From the NCBI GenBank assembly GCA_947588885.1, contig CANQAH010000010.1, positions 1-37,367 on the forward strand: 37,367 bases of DNA. The letters run 5' to 3'. Origin of the DNA: an uncultured Clostridia bacterium (lineage in GTDB: Bacteria > Bacillota > Clostridia > TANB77 > CAG-508). This document shows positions 1 through 9,316 of this stretch, in pieces (position 1 is the first letter of the stretch; every line of letters starts with the position of its first letter). The translations under genes and the position numbers were made by a program. Under the pieces are notes generated by a model that did not search any database, was not told where the DNA came from, and saw only the letters and a program-made list of their open reading frames with translations.

Positions 1-28
1 TTCTCTTTTTAATTGTGATAAATAGGAA

Positions 29-128
29 AATCAGCATCTTGCTGCGTTAAAATTAATTTTTGAAATCCTCATGTACCAACGTACACTCCGGTGTTCAAAA
101 CTTGTTTTTGCCTTGCAATATACTAATT
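29..128. repeat. Palindromic repeat element, copy A (same framework as the infB-rbfA array)
   Basis: AATCAGCATCTTGCTGCGTTAAAA...AATCCTCATGTACCAACGTACACTCCGGTGTT...TTTTTGCCTTGCAATATACTAATT folds back on itself. Shares GCTGCGTTAAAA / AATCCTC / CTCCGGTGTT / TTGCCTTGCAATAT blocks with the elements at 21596-22215. Confidence 0.75.
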
Positions 129-200
129 CTCTTTTTAATCGTGTTAAATAAGGATAATCAGTATTTTGCTGCGTTAAAAACAATTTTTGAAATCCTTACA
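128..200. repeat. Left half only of the same palindromic element, copy B
   Basis: TTCTCTTTTTAATCGTGTTAAATAAGGATAATCAGTATTTTGCTGCGTTAAAAACAATTTTTGAAATCCT parallels the left half of copy A, then the similarity ends near the position of the hairpin apex. Confidence 0.65.
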
Positions 201-238
201 AGCTATATAAAGATAAATTAAAAAAATGAGTTGATGAA

Positions 239-718
239 ATGGAAGAAATATTAGAAAAGTTAAAAGAGCTAAATATTGATTATGAACTTATTGAGCATAA
301 AGCTGTTTATAATATGGAAGAAATGGATGCTCTTGGACCAGATCTTTTTAAAGGTGCTTCAATTTGCAAAAATTTATTTTTAAGAGATGCTAAAGGAAAA
401 AGACATTTCTTAGTTACAATTAAGGAAGAAAAACAGGCAAATCTTGCAGATATTGCAAAAGCTTCTTTTGCAACTAAATTAAGTTTTGCATCTCCAGAAA
501 GATTACAAAAATATTTAAACTTGCAGCCAGGTGCAGTAACACCTCTTGCGATTGTCTATGATAAAGAAAAAGCTGTTGAAGTTATTTTAGATAAAGATTT
601 ACTTAAAGAAGAAAAGATTGGAGTTCATCCAGGAGTTAACACTGCAACAGTAATTCTAAGTCCAAGTGACTTAGAAAAATATATAAAAGAAAATGGTAAT
701 AAATTAAAATTAATATAA
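239..718 (+). CDS. YbaK/ProX-type aminoacyl-tRNA deacylase (prolyl-tRNA editing protein)
   Basis: 159 aa; KNLFLRDAKGKRHFLVTI and PGAVTPLAIVYD are typical of the YbaK/ProX editing domain. Confidence 0.85.
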   Translation: MEEILEKLKELNIDYELIEHKAVYNMEEMDALGPDLFKGASICKNLFLRDAKGKRHFLVTIKEEKQANLADIAKASFATKLSFASPERLQKYLNLQPGAVTPLAIVYDKEKAVEVILDKDLLKEEKIGVHPGVNTATVILSPSDLEKYIKENGNKLKLI

Positions 719-735
719 ATTTAGGAGGAAGAAAG

Positions 736-3501
736 ATGAGCGAAGAAAAAATGGATTATAGTTCAACTTTGAACTTGCCAAAAACAGACTTTCAAATGAG
801 AGCTGGATTACCAGAAAAAGAACCTAAAATATTAGAAGAGGTTTTTGAGAAGAAACATATCTATGAGAAAATGTTAGAAAAGAATAAAGGAAAAGAACCT
901 TTTGTATTACATGATGGCCCTCCATATGCAAATGGAGAAATTCATATAGGTCATGCATTAAATAAAGTATTAAAAGATACAATCGTTAGATATAAAAGTT
1001 TAAAAGGTTACTGGACACCATTTATACCAGGATATGATACTCATGGTATGCCAACTGAAAAAAAGGCAATTCAAGCACTTGGATTAAATAGAGATGAAAT
1101 ACCTGTAACTAAGTTTAGAGATACTTGTAAAAAGTTTACAATGGAATATAAAGATAAACAAACAGCAGGATTTAAAAGACTTGGTGTTCTTGGAGATTGG
1201 GAAAATCCTTATGTAACATATCAACCACAAATGGAAGCAAAACAAATTGGTGTTTTTGCTGATATGTACAAAAAAGGTTATATATATAAAGGATTAAAAC
1301 CAGTTTATTGGTGTACAGACTGTGAAACAGCATTAGCTGAAGCTGAAATAGAATATAAAAACATAAATTCAAATACAGCATATGTTAAATTCCCAGTAAA
1401 AGATGCAAAAGGAAAATTCGACGAAAAAGATACTTTTGTAGTAATATGGACAACAACACCTTGGACATTACCTGGTAATACTGGTATAACAATCGGTGGA
1501 GATTTTGATTATAGCTTCGTAAAAGCAAATGGTGAAGTTTTAATAATGGCTTCAGCTTTAGTTGAAGAAGTAATGAAAATTGCTGGAATAGAAAAATATT
1601 CTGTTGAGAAAGAAATGAAAGGTTCTGAATTAGAAGGAACAATTTGTAGACACCCATTTTTAGATAGAGATTCTAAAGTAGTTTTAGGAAGCACAGATAC
1701 TGTAGATGTTGAATTAGACAGTGGTACAGGTGCTGTACACACTGCTCCAAGCTATGGTAAAGAAGACTATTTGTGCGGATTGAAAAATGATTTAGATATA
1801 ATAGTTTGTGTTGATGGAAAAGGTTATCAAAATGAAGATGCTGGACCATTTGCAGGAATGTTCTATGCAAAATCTGATAAAGAAATAATAAAATGGTTAG
1901 ATGAACATGGATTACTACTTGCAAGCCAAGAAGTTAATCACTCATATCCACATTGTTGGAGATGTAAACATCCAGTTATATTCAGAGCTACAAGTCAATG
2001 GTTTGCATCAGTTGATGGATTTAGAAAAGAAACATTAGATGCAATAAAGGAAGTAAAATGGTATCCTGCATGGGGTGAAGAAAGAATTACTAAAATGGTT
2101 GAAGAAAGAAATGATTGGTGTATTTCTCGTCAACGTACTTGGGGAGTTCCAATACCAGTATTTTATTGCAAAGATTGTGAAAAAGAATATGTTACAGAAG
2201 AAAGTTTAGAAAAAGTTCAAAAAATCTTTAAAGAAAAAGGATCAAATGCTTGGTTTGATTTATCTGAAAAAGAATTAATGCCAGAAGGTGCAAAATGTTC
2301 TTGCGGCTGTACAGAGTTCAAAAAAGAAACAGATATAATGGATGTATGGTTTGATTCTGGATCAACACATGAATCTGTTTTAGCAGAAAGAGGACTTCCA
2401 CCAGCTAATTTATATTTAGAAGGAAGTGACCAATATAGAGGTTGGTTCCAATCTTCTTTATTAACTTCTGTTGCAACTAAAGGTGTTGCTCCTTATAAAG
2501 AGGTTGTTACACACGGTTACACAATAGATGAACAAGGAAGAAAGATGTCTAAATCTATTGGAAATGTTATAGCACCACAAGAGATAATAAATGAATCTGG
2601 TGCAGATGTTTTAAGACTTTGGGTATTATCTTCAGATTATAAATCAGATGTAAGTGTATCAAAATCAATAATAAAACAAGTTACAGAAGTTTATAGAAAA
2701 ATACGTAATACTGCAAGATATATACTTGGAAATATTTATGATTTCCCTGTAAATAAGCCTGTTGAATATAAAGATTTATTAGAAATAGATAAATGGGCAT
2801 TAATAAAGTTGAACAAACTTGTTAAAGATTGTACAAAAGCATATGATGAATACGAATTTCATAATGCATATCAAGCAATTAATCAATTTTGTGTTGTAGA
2901 TATGAGTACATTTTATTTAGATATAATAAAAGACAGATTATATACATCAAAACCTGATTCTCTAGACAGAAGATCTGCTCAGACAGTTATGTATGAAATA
3001 CTTGATGCTCTTGTAAAAATATTAGCACCAATGACTTGCTTCACTGCTGAGGAAATATGGAAAGCTATGCCTCATAGAAAGGATGAAGAAGTTGAAAGTG
3101 TAATGCTTACAGATTATCCTGTTTATAAAAAAGAATACGAAGATGAAAAACTAGAGGAAAGATGGAATAAAATAATAAAATTAAAAGAAGAAGTTTCTAA
3201 AAAATTAGAAGAAGCTAGAATTGAAAAGGTTATAGGACATTCTTTAAATGCAAAAGTTACATTATTTGTAAGTGAAGATAAATATGATGAATTTTTAAAG
3301 GATAAAGATTTATTTGCAACAGTATTTATTGTTTCAAAAGTTGAAATAGATAATAATAAAAGAGAACAAGACCCTGAAATTGGTGTAAAAGTAGAACTAG
3401 CAGATGGAAAAAAATGTGAGAGATGTTGGATGTATTCAGAAACTGTTGGAAAAGATCATGATCATCCTACAATTTGCAAAAGATGTGTAGATAATCTATA
3501 A
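736..3501 (+). CDS. ileS: Isoleucyl-tRNA synthetase
   Basis: 921 aa; HIGH motif (GEIHIGHALNK), KMSKS (GRKMSKSIGN), C-terminal CxxC zinc site (CERCWMYSETVG...CKRC). SD aggagg upstream. Confidence 0.98.
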   Translation: MSEEKMDYSSTLNLPKTDFQMRAGLPEKEPKILEEVFEKKHIYEKMLEKNKGKEPFVLHDGPPYANGEIHIGHALNKVLKDTIVRYKSLKGYWTPFIPGYDTHGMPTEKKAIQALGLNRDEIPVTKFRDTCKKFTMEYKDKQTAGFKRLGVLGDWENPYVTYQPQMEAKQIGVFADMYKKGYIYKGLKPVYWCTDCETALAEAEIEYKNINSNTAYVKFPVKDAKGKFDEKDTFVVIWTTTPWTLPGNTGITIGGDFDYSFVKANGEVLIMASALVEEVMKIAGIEKYSVEKEMKGSELEGTICRHPFLDRDSKVVLGSTDTVDVELDSGTGAVHTAPSYGKEDYLCGLKNDLDIIVCVDGKGYQNEDAGPFAGMFYAKSDKEIIKWLDEHGLLLASQEVNHSYPHCWRCKHPVIFRATSQWFASVDGFRKETLDAIKEVKWYPAWGEERITKMVEERNDWCISRQRTWGVPIPVFYCKDCEKEYVTEESLEKVQKIFKEKGSNAWFDLSEKELMPEGAKCSCGCTEFKKETDIMDVWFDSGSTHESVLAERGLPPANLYLEGSDQYRGWFQSSLLTSVATKGVAPYKEVVTHGYTIDEQGRKMSKSIGNVIAPQEIINESGADVLRLWVLSSDYKSDVSVSKSIIKQVTEVYRKIRNTARYILGNIYDFPVNKPVEYKDLLEIDKWALIKLNKLVKDCTKAYDEYEFHNAYQAINQFCVVDMSTFYLDIIKDRLYTSKPDSLDRRSAQTVMYEILDALVKILAPMTCFTAEEIWKAMPHRKDEEVESVMLTDYPVYKKEYEDEKLEERWNKIIKLKEEVSKKLEEARIEKVIGHSLNAKVTLFVSEDKYDEFLKDKDLFATVFIVSKVEIDNNKREQDPEIGVKVELADGKKCERCWMYSETVGKDHDHPTICKRCVDNL

Positions 3502-3584
3502 ATTAAAGAAAATGATTGCATTTATTTGAGATATATGTTAAAATTTAACACGTATCTTAAAGAGATAATTGGAGGAACAATATA

Positions 3585-3833
3585 ATGGAACAAGTAATGA
3601 ATATATTAACAATTGTTTATGCTTTATGTTGCATAGTTATAATTGTATTAGTGCTTTTACAAAAATCAGACAAAGGTGGAGCATCTGAAACTATTGTAGG
3701 TGGTTCAGGAAGTAATTTTTATGAAAAGAATAAAGGTAGAACGAAAGAAGGAAGATTGCAAAAGTATACAATATTTTTCACAGTAGTTTTTGTTGTACTT
3801 ACTATAGTACTTACGATTTTAAATATGAGATAA
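3585..3833 (+). CDS. secG: Preprotein translocase subunit SecG
   Basis: 82 aa, two TM helices, LLQKSDKGGASETIVGGSG motif; SD ggagg. Confidence 0.93.
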   Translation: MEQVMNILTIVYALCCIVIIVLVLLQKSDKGGASETIVGGSGSNFYEKNKGRTKEGRLQKYTIFFTVVFVVLTIVLTILNMR

Positions 3834-3838
3834 AATTT

Positions 3839-3866
3839 GGGGGCGAAAACAATCGCCCCTTTTTTT
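3839..3866 (+). terminator. Rho-independent terminator after secG
   Basis: GGGGCGA-loop-TCGCCCC followed by TTTTTTT. Confidence 0.93.
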
Positions 3867-4024
3867 ACGTAATAAAAAAAGTAGAATATATCTGAATTTT
3901 AAGAATGAAAAGTTGTAAAATTTGTATAAAATATAGAAAAAAGTTATAAAAAAATGTATCATATAATTTAATAATTTTACTTAAAAAGTTGAACAAATAT
4001 GTATAACGGAGAAAGGATTTTTTG

Positions 4025-4546
4025 ATGCTAAAAAAATGGTCTAATTCTAGTTTAATAGAAAATACGTATAAAGCTAGATATTATAAAAAAATATTTAATA
4101 GAAAAATAAAATATATAACGATTCATCATATGGGAGCTATTCATTCTGCTGAAGGATTAGGAAGAATTTATCAATTACTAGGAAGAGAAAATTCATGTCA
4201 TTATGGGGTAGGAAAAGATGGAGAAATTGCTTTATACGTTGAAGAAAAATATGTAGCATTTAGTAATAGAAATAATGAGAGTAATAAAGTTTCAATTGCT
4301 GTTGAAATTTGTAATTCAGAAATAGGTGGAGATTTTAGAGTTGATGATGTAGTACTAAATAGTGCTATAAAACTTATTGCGGACATTGCAAAAAGAAATA
4401 AATTAGGAAGACTAGAAAAAGGAAAAACTCTTTGTTGGCATAGTATGTTTGCAAATACTGAGTGTCCAGGAAAATATTTATTAAATAAAATGGATTATAT
4501 TTGTGAAAAAGCTAATGAAATTAATGGATATAGGGTGAAAAAATAG
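4025..4546 (+). CDS. N-acetylmuramoyl-L-alanine amidase (amidase_2/PGRP fold)
   Basis: YITIHHMGAIHS, HYGVGKDGEIALYV, CWHSMFANTECPGKYL are amidase_2 zinc-site and fold motifs. ATG at 4025 follows SD ggagaaagg; the track starts at an adjacent TTG at 4022. Confidence 0.85.
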   Translation: MLKKWSNSSLIENTYKARYYKKIFNRKIKYITIHHMGAIHSAEGLGRIYQLLGRENSCHYGVGKDGEIALYVEEKYVAFSNRNNESNKVSIAVEICNSEIGGDFRVDDVVLNSAIKLIADIAKRNKLGRLEKGKTLCWHSMFANTECPGKYLLNKMDYICEKANEINGYRVKK

Positions 4547-4547
4547 A

Positions 4548-6476
4548 ATGGAACAAGAATTTATAATAGGATGTTTTAGTGCTAATGAAAAAGGATTTGG
4601 GTTTGTAAAACCTGAAAATGAAAATATGGAAAAAGATATATTTATTCCTGAAAAATATGTTAATGGTGCACTAAATGAAGATATAGTTGAAGTAGAAATT
4701 ACAAAACAAAGTGAGAAAGGAAAAAGAAAAGAGGGGAAAATTACTAAAATAGTTAGAAGAGGAAAAGAAACAGTAGTTGGAACTTTTCAAAAATCTGAAA
4801 ATTTTGGTTTTGTAGTTCCTGATGATAAAAAGTTTGGAACTGATATTTTTATTTCTAAAAAGAACTTTGGAAAAGCAAGAGACAAACATAAAGTTGTTGT
4901 AAAAATTACAAAATATCCAGAAAATGGGCGTAAAGCAGAAGGAGAAATTGTCGAAGTTATAGGAAATATAAATCAAGCAGGTGTAGATATGCTTAGTATT
5001 ATAAAAGAATTTAAATTGCCTGCTAGATTTCCAGAAGATGTGGTTCAAGAAGCAAAAAGTTTTGGAAATAAAATTAGAGAAGATAAAGTAAAAAATAGAA
5101 AAGACTTAAGAGAACAAATAATTTTTACTATAGATGGTGAGGATGCAAAAGATTTAGATGATGCGGTTAGTGTAGAAAAAAATGATGAAGGAAATTATTT
5201 GCTGAATGTTCATATTGCAGATGTTAGCCATTATGTAAAAGACAGAAGTTTGCTTGATAGAGAAGCTAGAATTAGAGGTACAAGTGTTTATATGCTTGAT
5301 AGGGTTATTCCAATGCTTCCACGTGAATTGTCAAATGGACTTTGTAGTTTAAATGCGGGAGAAGATAGATATACATTATCTGTGTCAATGGAAATAGACA
5401 AAGAAGGAAATGTTATTTCTTCTAATATTTATAATGCAATTATTAATGTCACTGAAAGAATGAGCTATACTGATGTTCAAAAAATTCTAGATGGTAGTGA
5501 TGAAAAGGTTTTAAAGAAATATAGAAAATATATAGAAAACTTTAAACTTATGGAAGAATTAGCTAAGATACTTAAAAATAAAAGAATGAGTAAAGGATAT
5601 TTGAACTTAGATCTACCTGAAAGCAAAATTGTTTTAGATAATATTACTGGAAAATGTCTTGAGGTAAAAAAATATGAAACAACTTTTGCTAATGAAATTA
5701 TTGAACAATTTATGCTTATTACTAATGAAACTGTAGCTGAAACATATTATTGGCTTGATTATCCATTTATATATAGAGTTCATGAGGAACCTGATATTGA
5801 TAAAGTTAAAGAGCTTAATAAGTTTTTATTTAATTTAGGTTATAAGATTCATATAAGTCAAGAAACAATACATCCGTCAGCTTTTTCTAAAGTATTAGAA
5901 GAAGTAAAAGGAAAACCAGAAGAAAAGGTTGTTTCAAATCTGATTTTAAGAACTTTGAAAGTTGCTAAATATGATAGTGAGAATCTTGGACATTTTGGAA
6001 TTGCTGGTAAATATTATTGCCATTTTACATCACCAATCAGAAGATATCCAGATTTATTTATTCATAGAGTCATTTCAGAATATTTAGGATCTTCTGAAAA
6101 ACAAAAAGAACGTTTTAGGGAAAAGGCTGAAAAATATGCCAAAATTTCTTCTGAAAGAGAAAGAGTTGCACAAAAAGCTGAAAGAGAAGCAGAAAGCATG
6201 AAAAAGGCAGAGTTTATGGAAGATAAAGTTGGTAATGAATATGATGGAATTATTTCTTCTGTAACTAACTTTGGAATTTTTGTTGAGCTTGAAAACACTA
6301 TTGAAGGCTTAATTAGATTTCAAGATTTGGGTGACGAATATTTTATATTTAATGAAGGAAATAAAACTTTAACAGGAGAAAAAACTAATATTGTTTATAA
6401 AATAGGTGATCATTTAAAAATAAAAGTTATAAAAGCAAATAAAAATAGTAGAGAAATTGATTTTGCTCTTGCATAA
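4548..6476 (+). CDS. rnr: Ribonuclease R
   Basis: 642 aa; cold-shock domains, RNB motif DGEDAKDLDDAVSVE, HFTSPIRRYPDLFIHR, C-terminal S1 domain. Confidence 0.95.
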   Translation: MEQEFIIGCFSANEKGFGFVKPENENMEKDIFIPEKYVNGALNEDIVEVEITKQSEKGKRKEGKITKIVRRGKETVVGTFQKSENFGFVVPDDKKFGTDIFISKKNFGKARDKHKVVVKITKYPENGRKAEGEIVEVIGNINQAGVDMLSIIKEFKLPARFPEDVVQEAKSFGNKIREDKVKNRKDLREQIIFTIDGEDAKDLDDAVSVEKNDEGNYLLNVHIADVSHYVKDRSLLDREARIRGTSVYMLDRVIPMLPRELSNGLCSLNAGEDRYTLSVSMEIDKEGNVISSNIYNAIINVTERMSYTDVQKILDGSDEKVLKKYRKYIENFKLMEELAKILKNKRMSKGYLNLDLPESKIVLDNITGKCLEVKKYETTFANEIIEQFMLITNETVAETYYWLDYPFIYRVHEEPDIDKVKELNKFLFNLGYKIHISQETIHPSAFSKVLEEVKGKPEEKVVSNLILRTLKVAKYDSENLGHFGIAGKYYCHFTSPIRRYPDLFIHRVISEYLGSSEKQKERFREKAEKYAKISSERERVAQKAEREAESMKKAEFMEDKVGNEYDGIISSVTNFGIFVELENTIEGLIRFQDLGDEYFIFNEGNKTLTGEKTNIVYKIGDHLKIKVIKANKNSREIDFALA

Positions 6477-6513
6477 TATATAGATATAAAATTATAAAAA
6501 TTTAATAACATAG

Positions 6514-6556
6514 AAAAAATAAATATTGAAATTTAAGTTGCAATATTTATTTTTTT
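6514..6556 (+). terminator. Terminator-like hairpin after rnr
   Basis: 15-bp perfect inverted repeat AAAAAATAAATATTG / CAATATTTATTTTTT running into a T tract. Confidence 0.7.
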
Positions 6557-6657
6557 CTGCGAAAATACTTTATATTTATAAAGTTTTATAATATAATGTC
6601 AATGCATATAATTTTTAAAAACAGTTTAAATAACATAATTGAACAAAGGAGGAAAAT

Positions 6658-9219
6658 ATGGACAAAAGGAGTGGAAGAAACTCATCTAAAGGTACAGGAA
6701 GAAGAACTGTAAAGAAAAATCCTTCTTCTACTACTAAAAAAGTATCCGCAGTTTCTGATGAAACAAAGATGTATAAGTTTAATAAAGATGATTTAGATGA
6801 TGCTATAAATGATGCATATAATAGAAAAGACAAAAATGGTAAAAAGTTAAATAATAAGGCAAATACAAAAAAGAAAAAAGTTTTTAAAATTATAAAGAAA
6901 ATTATACTTGTATTATTTATTTTAGGACTTCTTGCTGGATTAATTTTGGCAGGAATAATTGCTGGAATTTTCTTTGGATTTTTTGGCGATGACTTTAAAA
7001 TGACAAAAGATGACTTACTAATACAATTTAGTAATTCAGAAGTTTATGATTCTGCTGGTAATTTAATATGTACATTAGTAGGGGATGAATCTAGAAAAAT
7101 TGTTAGTTTGGAAGATATGCCTAAATATTTACCTAAAGCATATGTTTCAATAGAAGATGAAAGATTTTATCAACATAATGGTGTAGATATAAAAAGAACA
7201 GGAGCTGCTACTATTACATATCTTTTTAAAGGGGATTCTTCATATGGTGGAAGTTCAATTACACAGCAGCTGGTAAAAAATATTACAAAAGACGATGATC
7301 ACTCAGCTCTTAGAAAAGTAAAAGAAATGGCAAGAGCTATTCAAATAGAAAAAGAAATATCAAAAGATGATATATTGGAGCTATACTTAAATGTTATATA
7401 TGTAGGTGGAAAAGGAAATCTTCATGGTGTTGCTTTAGCTTCAGAGTATTACTTTAATAAAAATGTATCTGATTTAAGTTTGGCTGAATGTGCTTTTCTT
7501 GCTGGAATAAACCATTCACCTAATTCATATGATCCTTTTAAGGGGTCAGATGAAACTGTTCAAAAATGTAATAATAGAGCAAAAGTTGTTTTAAACAAAA
7601 TGTACGAATTGGGTAATATTACTCAAGAAGAATATAACACTGCTTCAGCTGAAATTGATGCAGGATTAAAGTTTGAACAAGGAAATAAAAATGCAACAGT
7701 TGTGTATTCATCACTTACTGAGGCTGCTATAGATCAAATTGTTAAACAAATGATGGATGAAAAAGGCATGACACGTCAAATGGCTGAAACTAGAGTATAT
7801 GGCGGTGGATATAAAATATATACAACTGAAGTTCCAAGTATTCAATCTACTTTGGAAGAAGAAATGAAAAAAGATAAATATATCAAAAATGGTAAAAAGA
7901 AAGATAATGATGGAAACGTGCAGAAATCACAAGCTGCAATGGTTATTATTGAACCATCAACAGGATATGTTGTTGGTTGTGTTGGACAATTAGGAGAAAA
8001 AACAAAAAATGGTGATTTAAATAGAGCTGTTCAAAGTTATAGACAGGTTGGATCTGCAATGAAACCACTTGCAGTTATAACTCCAGCTATTCAAGAAGGA
8101 ATTATTACACCTTGTTCTGTTTACTTAGATAAACAAACATCAGAATTTCTTGGAAAACCATGGCCAAAGAATTATGATGGACGTTATAGAGGAAAACAGA
8201 CTGTTAGACAGGCAATTGCTGTTTCTGGAAATGTTATTCCGGTTAGAATATTAAACCAATTAGGTGTAGATAAGTCTATGGAATATTTAAACAGGATGGG
8301 ATTAACAATAAATGATTCAAATATTGGATTATCATTAGCATTAGGAGCAAAAGAATATTCACCTTTACAAATTGCTGCTGGTTATGCAATGATAGGAAAT
8401 GATGGTTTATATATTGAACCTAGCTTTTATTCAAAAGTGTTAGATTCTTCTGGAAATGTAGCTTTAGAGCCACATCAAAAGAAAGATCAAATTATGGGAA
8501 AAGGAGAAGCTTACCAAGTAAAGAGTATTTTGATGGAACCTGTTATAGGAACTACATCAGGAGCTACAGCAACTTATGCTAAAATGTCTGGATTTGATGT
8601 TTGTGCAAAAACTGGTACAACAAATGATGACTTTGATAGATGGTTCTGCGAAATTACACCATATTATGCTGCTGCTTGTTGGTATGGATATGATATAAAT
8701 GAGGAAGTTCATTATTCAGGTAGTCCATCAAATCCAGCAGGAGGAATTTGTACAGCAGTTATGAAAGCAATACATAAAGGACTTGAAGCTAAGAAATTTA
8801 CTGTTCCAGATGATATTGTTACATTAACAGTTTGTAAGGACTCAGGATTACTACCTTCACCTGGATGTCCAACAATTACTGATATTTTTGTTAAATCTAG
8901 AGTACCAACGGAATATTGTTCAACAGAAAGCTCAGTAAAAACATATTTAATTTGTGAAGATTCAGGATTAATTGCTATTGAAGGAGCTTGCCCAAATGTA
9001 GTAGAAAAAACATTTGATGTAGATGAAGAATTACCAACAGAGGTTTGTGGAATTCATAAAGTACAGCCGTCAGAAACGCCAACACCAACTCCAACGTCAA
9101 CACCAACGGCTAGTAAGTCACCAAAACCAACTCAAACAGCAAGACCTACAAAGACACCAACATCGACTCCTTCTACAACACCAAATCCAAGTGAAGAGCC
9201 AGAAGAACCTGAAGATTAA
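6658..9219 (+). CDS. Class A penicillin-binding protein (PBP1A family)
   Basis: 853 aa; GT51 EDERFYQHNGVD, SITQQLVKN; transpeptidase SAMKPL, SGN, KTGTT; N-terminal TM; Pro/Thr-rich C-terminal tail. Confidence 0.95.
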   Translation: MDKRSGRNSSKGTGRRTVKKNPSSTTKKVSAVSDETKMYKFNKDDLDDAINDAYNRKDKNGKKLNNKANTKKKKVFKIIKKIILVLFILGLLAGLILAGIIAGIFFGFFGDDFKMTKDDLLIQFSNSEVYDSAGNLICTLVGDESRKIVSLEDMPKYLPKAYVSIEDERFYQHNGVDIKRTGAATITYLFKGDSSYGGSSITQQLVKNITKDDDHSALRKVKEMARAIQIEKEISKDDILELYLNVIYVGGKGNLHGVALASEYYFNKNVSDLSLAECAFLAGINHSPNSYDPFKGSDETVQKCNNRAKVVLNKMYELGNITQEEYNTASAEIDAGLKFEQGNKNATVVYSSLTEAAIDQIVKQMMDEKGMTRQMAETRVYGGGYKIYTTEVPSIQSTLEEEMKKDKYIKNGKKKDNDGNVQKSQAAMVIIEPSTGYVVGCVGQLGEKTKNGDLNRAVQSYRQVGSAMKPLAVITPAIQEGIITPCSVYLDKQTSEFLGKPWPKNYDGRYRGKQTVRQAIAVSGNVIPVRILNQLGVDKSMEYLNRMGLTINDSNIGLSLALGAKEYSPLQIAAGYAMIGNDGLYIEPSFYSKVLDSSGNVALEPHQKKDQIMGKGEAYQVKSILMEPVIGTTSGATATYAKMSGFDVCAKTGTTNDDFDRWFCEITPYYAAACWYGYDINEEVHYSGSPSNPAGGICTAVMKAIHKGLEAKKFTVPDDIVTLTVCKDSGLLPSPGCPTITDIFVKSRVPTEYCSTESSVKTYLICEDSGLIAIEGACPNVVEKTFDVDEELPTEVCGIHKVQPSETPTPTPTSTPTASKSPKPTQTARPTKTPTSTPSTTPNPSEEPEEPED

Positions 9220-9255
9220 CGGATGTAAAAGCACATAAATAATATTATTATAAAC

Positions 9256-9291
9256 GTAAGGTGTGCTAACACTAGACTTAGTACACCTTAC
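9256..9291. other. Stable inverted repeat upstream of cysS, no T tract
   Basis: GTAAGGTGTGCT / AGTACACCTTAC (11 of 12 complementary) with a 12-nt loop, followed by ATAAATATA. Confidence 0.6.
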
Positions 9292-9316
9292 ATAAATATA
9301 TAGAGAGGAAAATTTT

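Noticed and set aside
1172-1924. Several minus-strand ORFs inside ileS
   Set aside because: Antisense ORFs of biased composition, expected from AT-rich codon usage; no homology recognised.
9023-9238. 71-aa + strand ORF (MKNYQQRFVEFIKYSRQKRQHQLQ...)
   Set aside because: Alternative frame of the Pro/Thr-rich PBP1A tail; low complexity.
9220-9316. T-box riboswitch upstream of cysS
   Set aside because: No T-box AGGGTGGNACCGCG sequence and too little space; only a single hairpin is visible.
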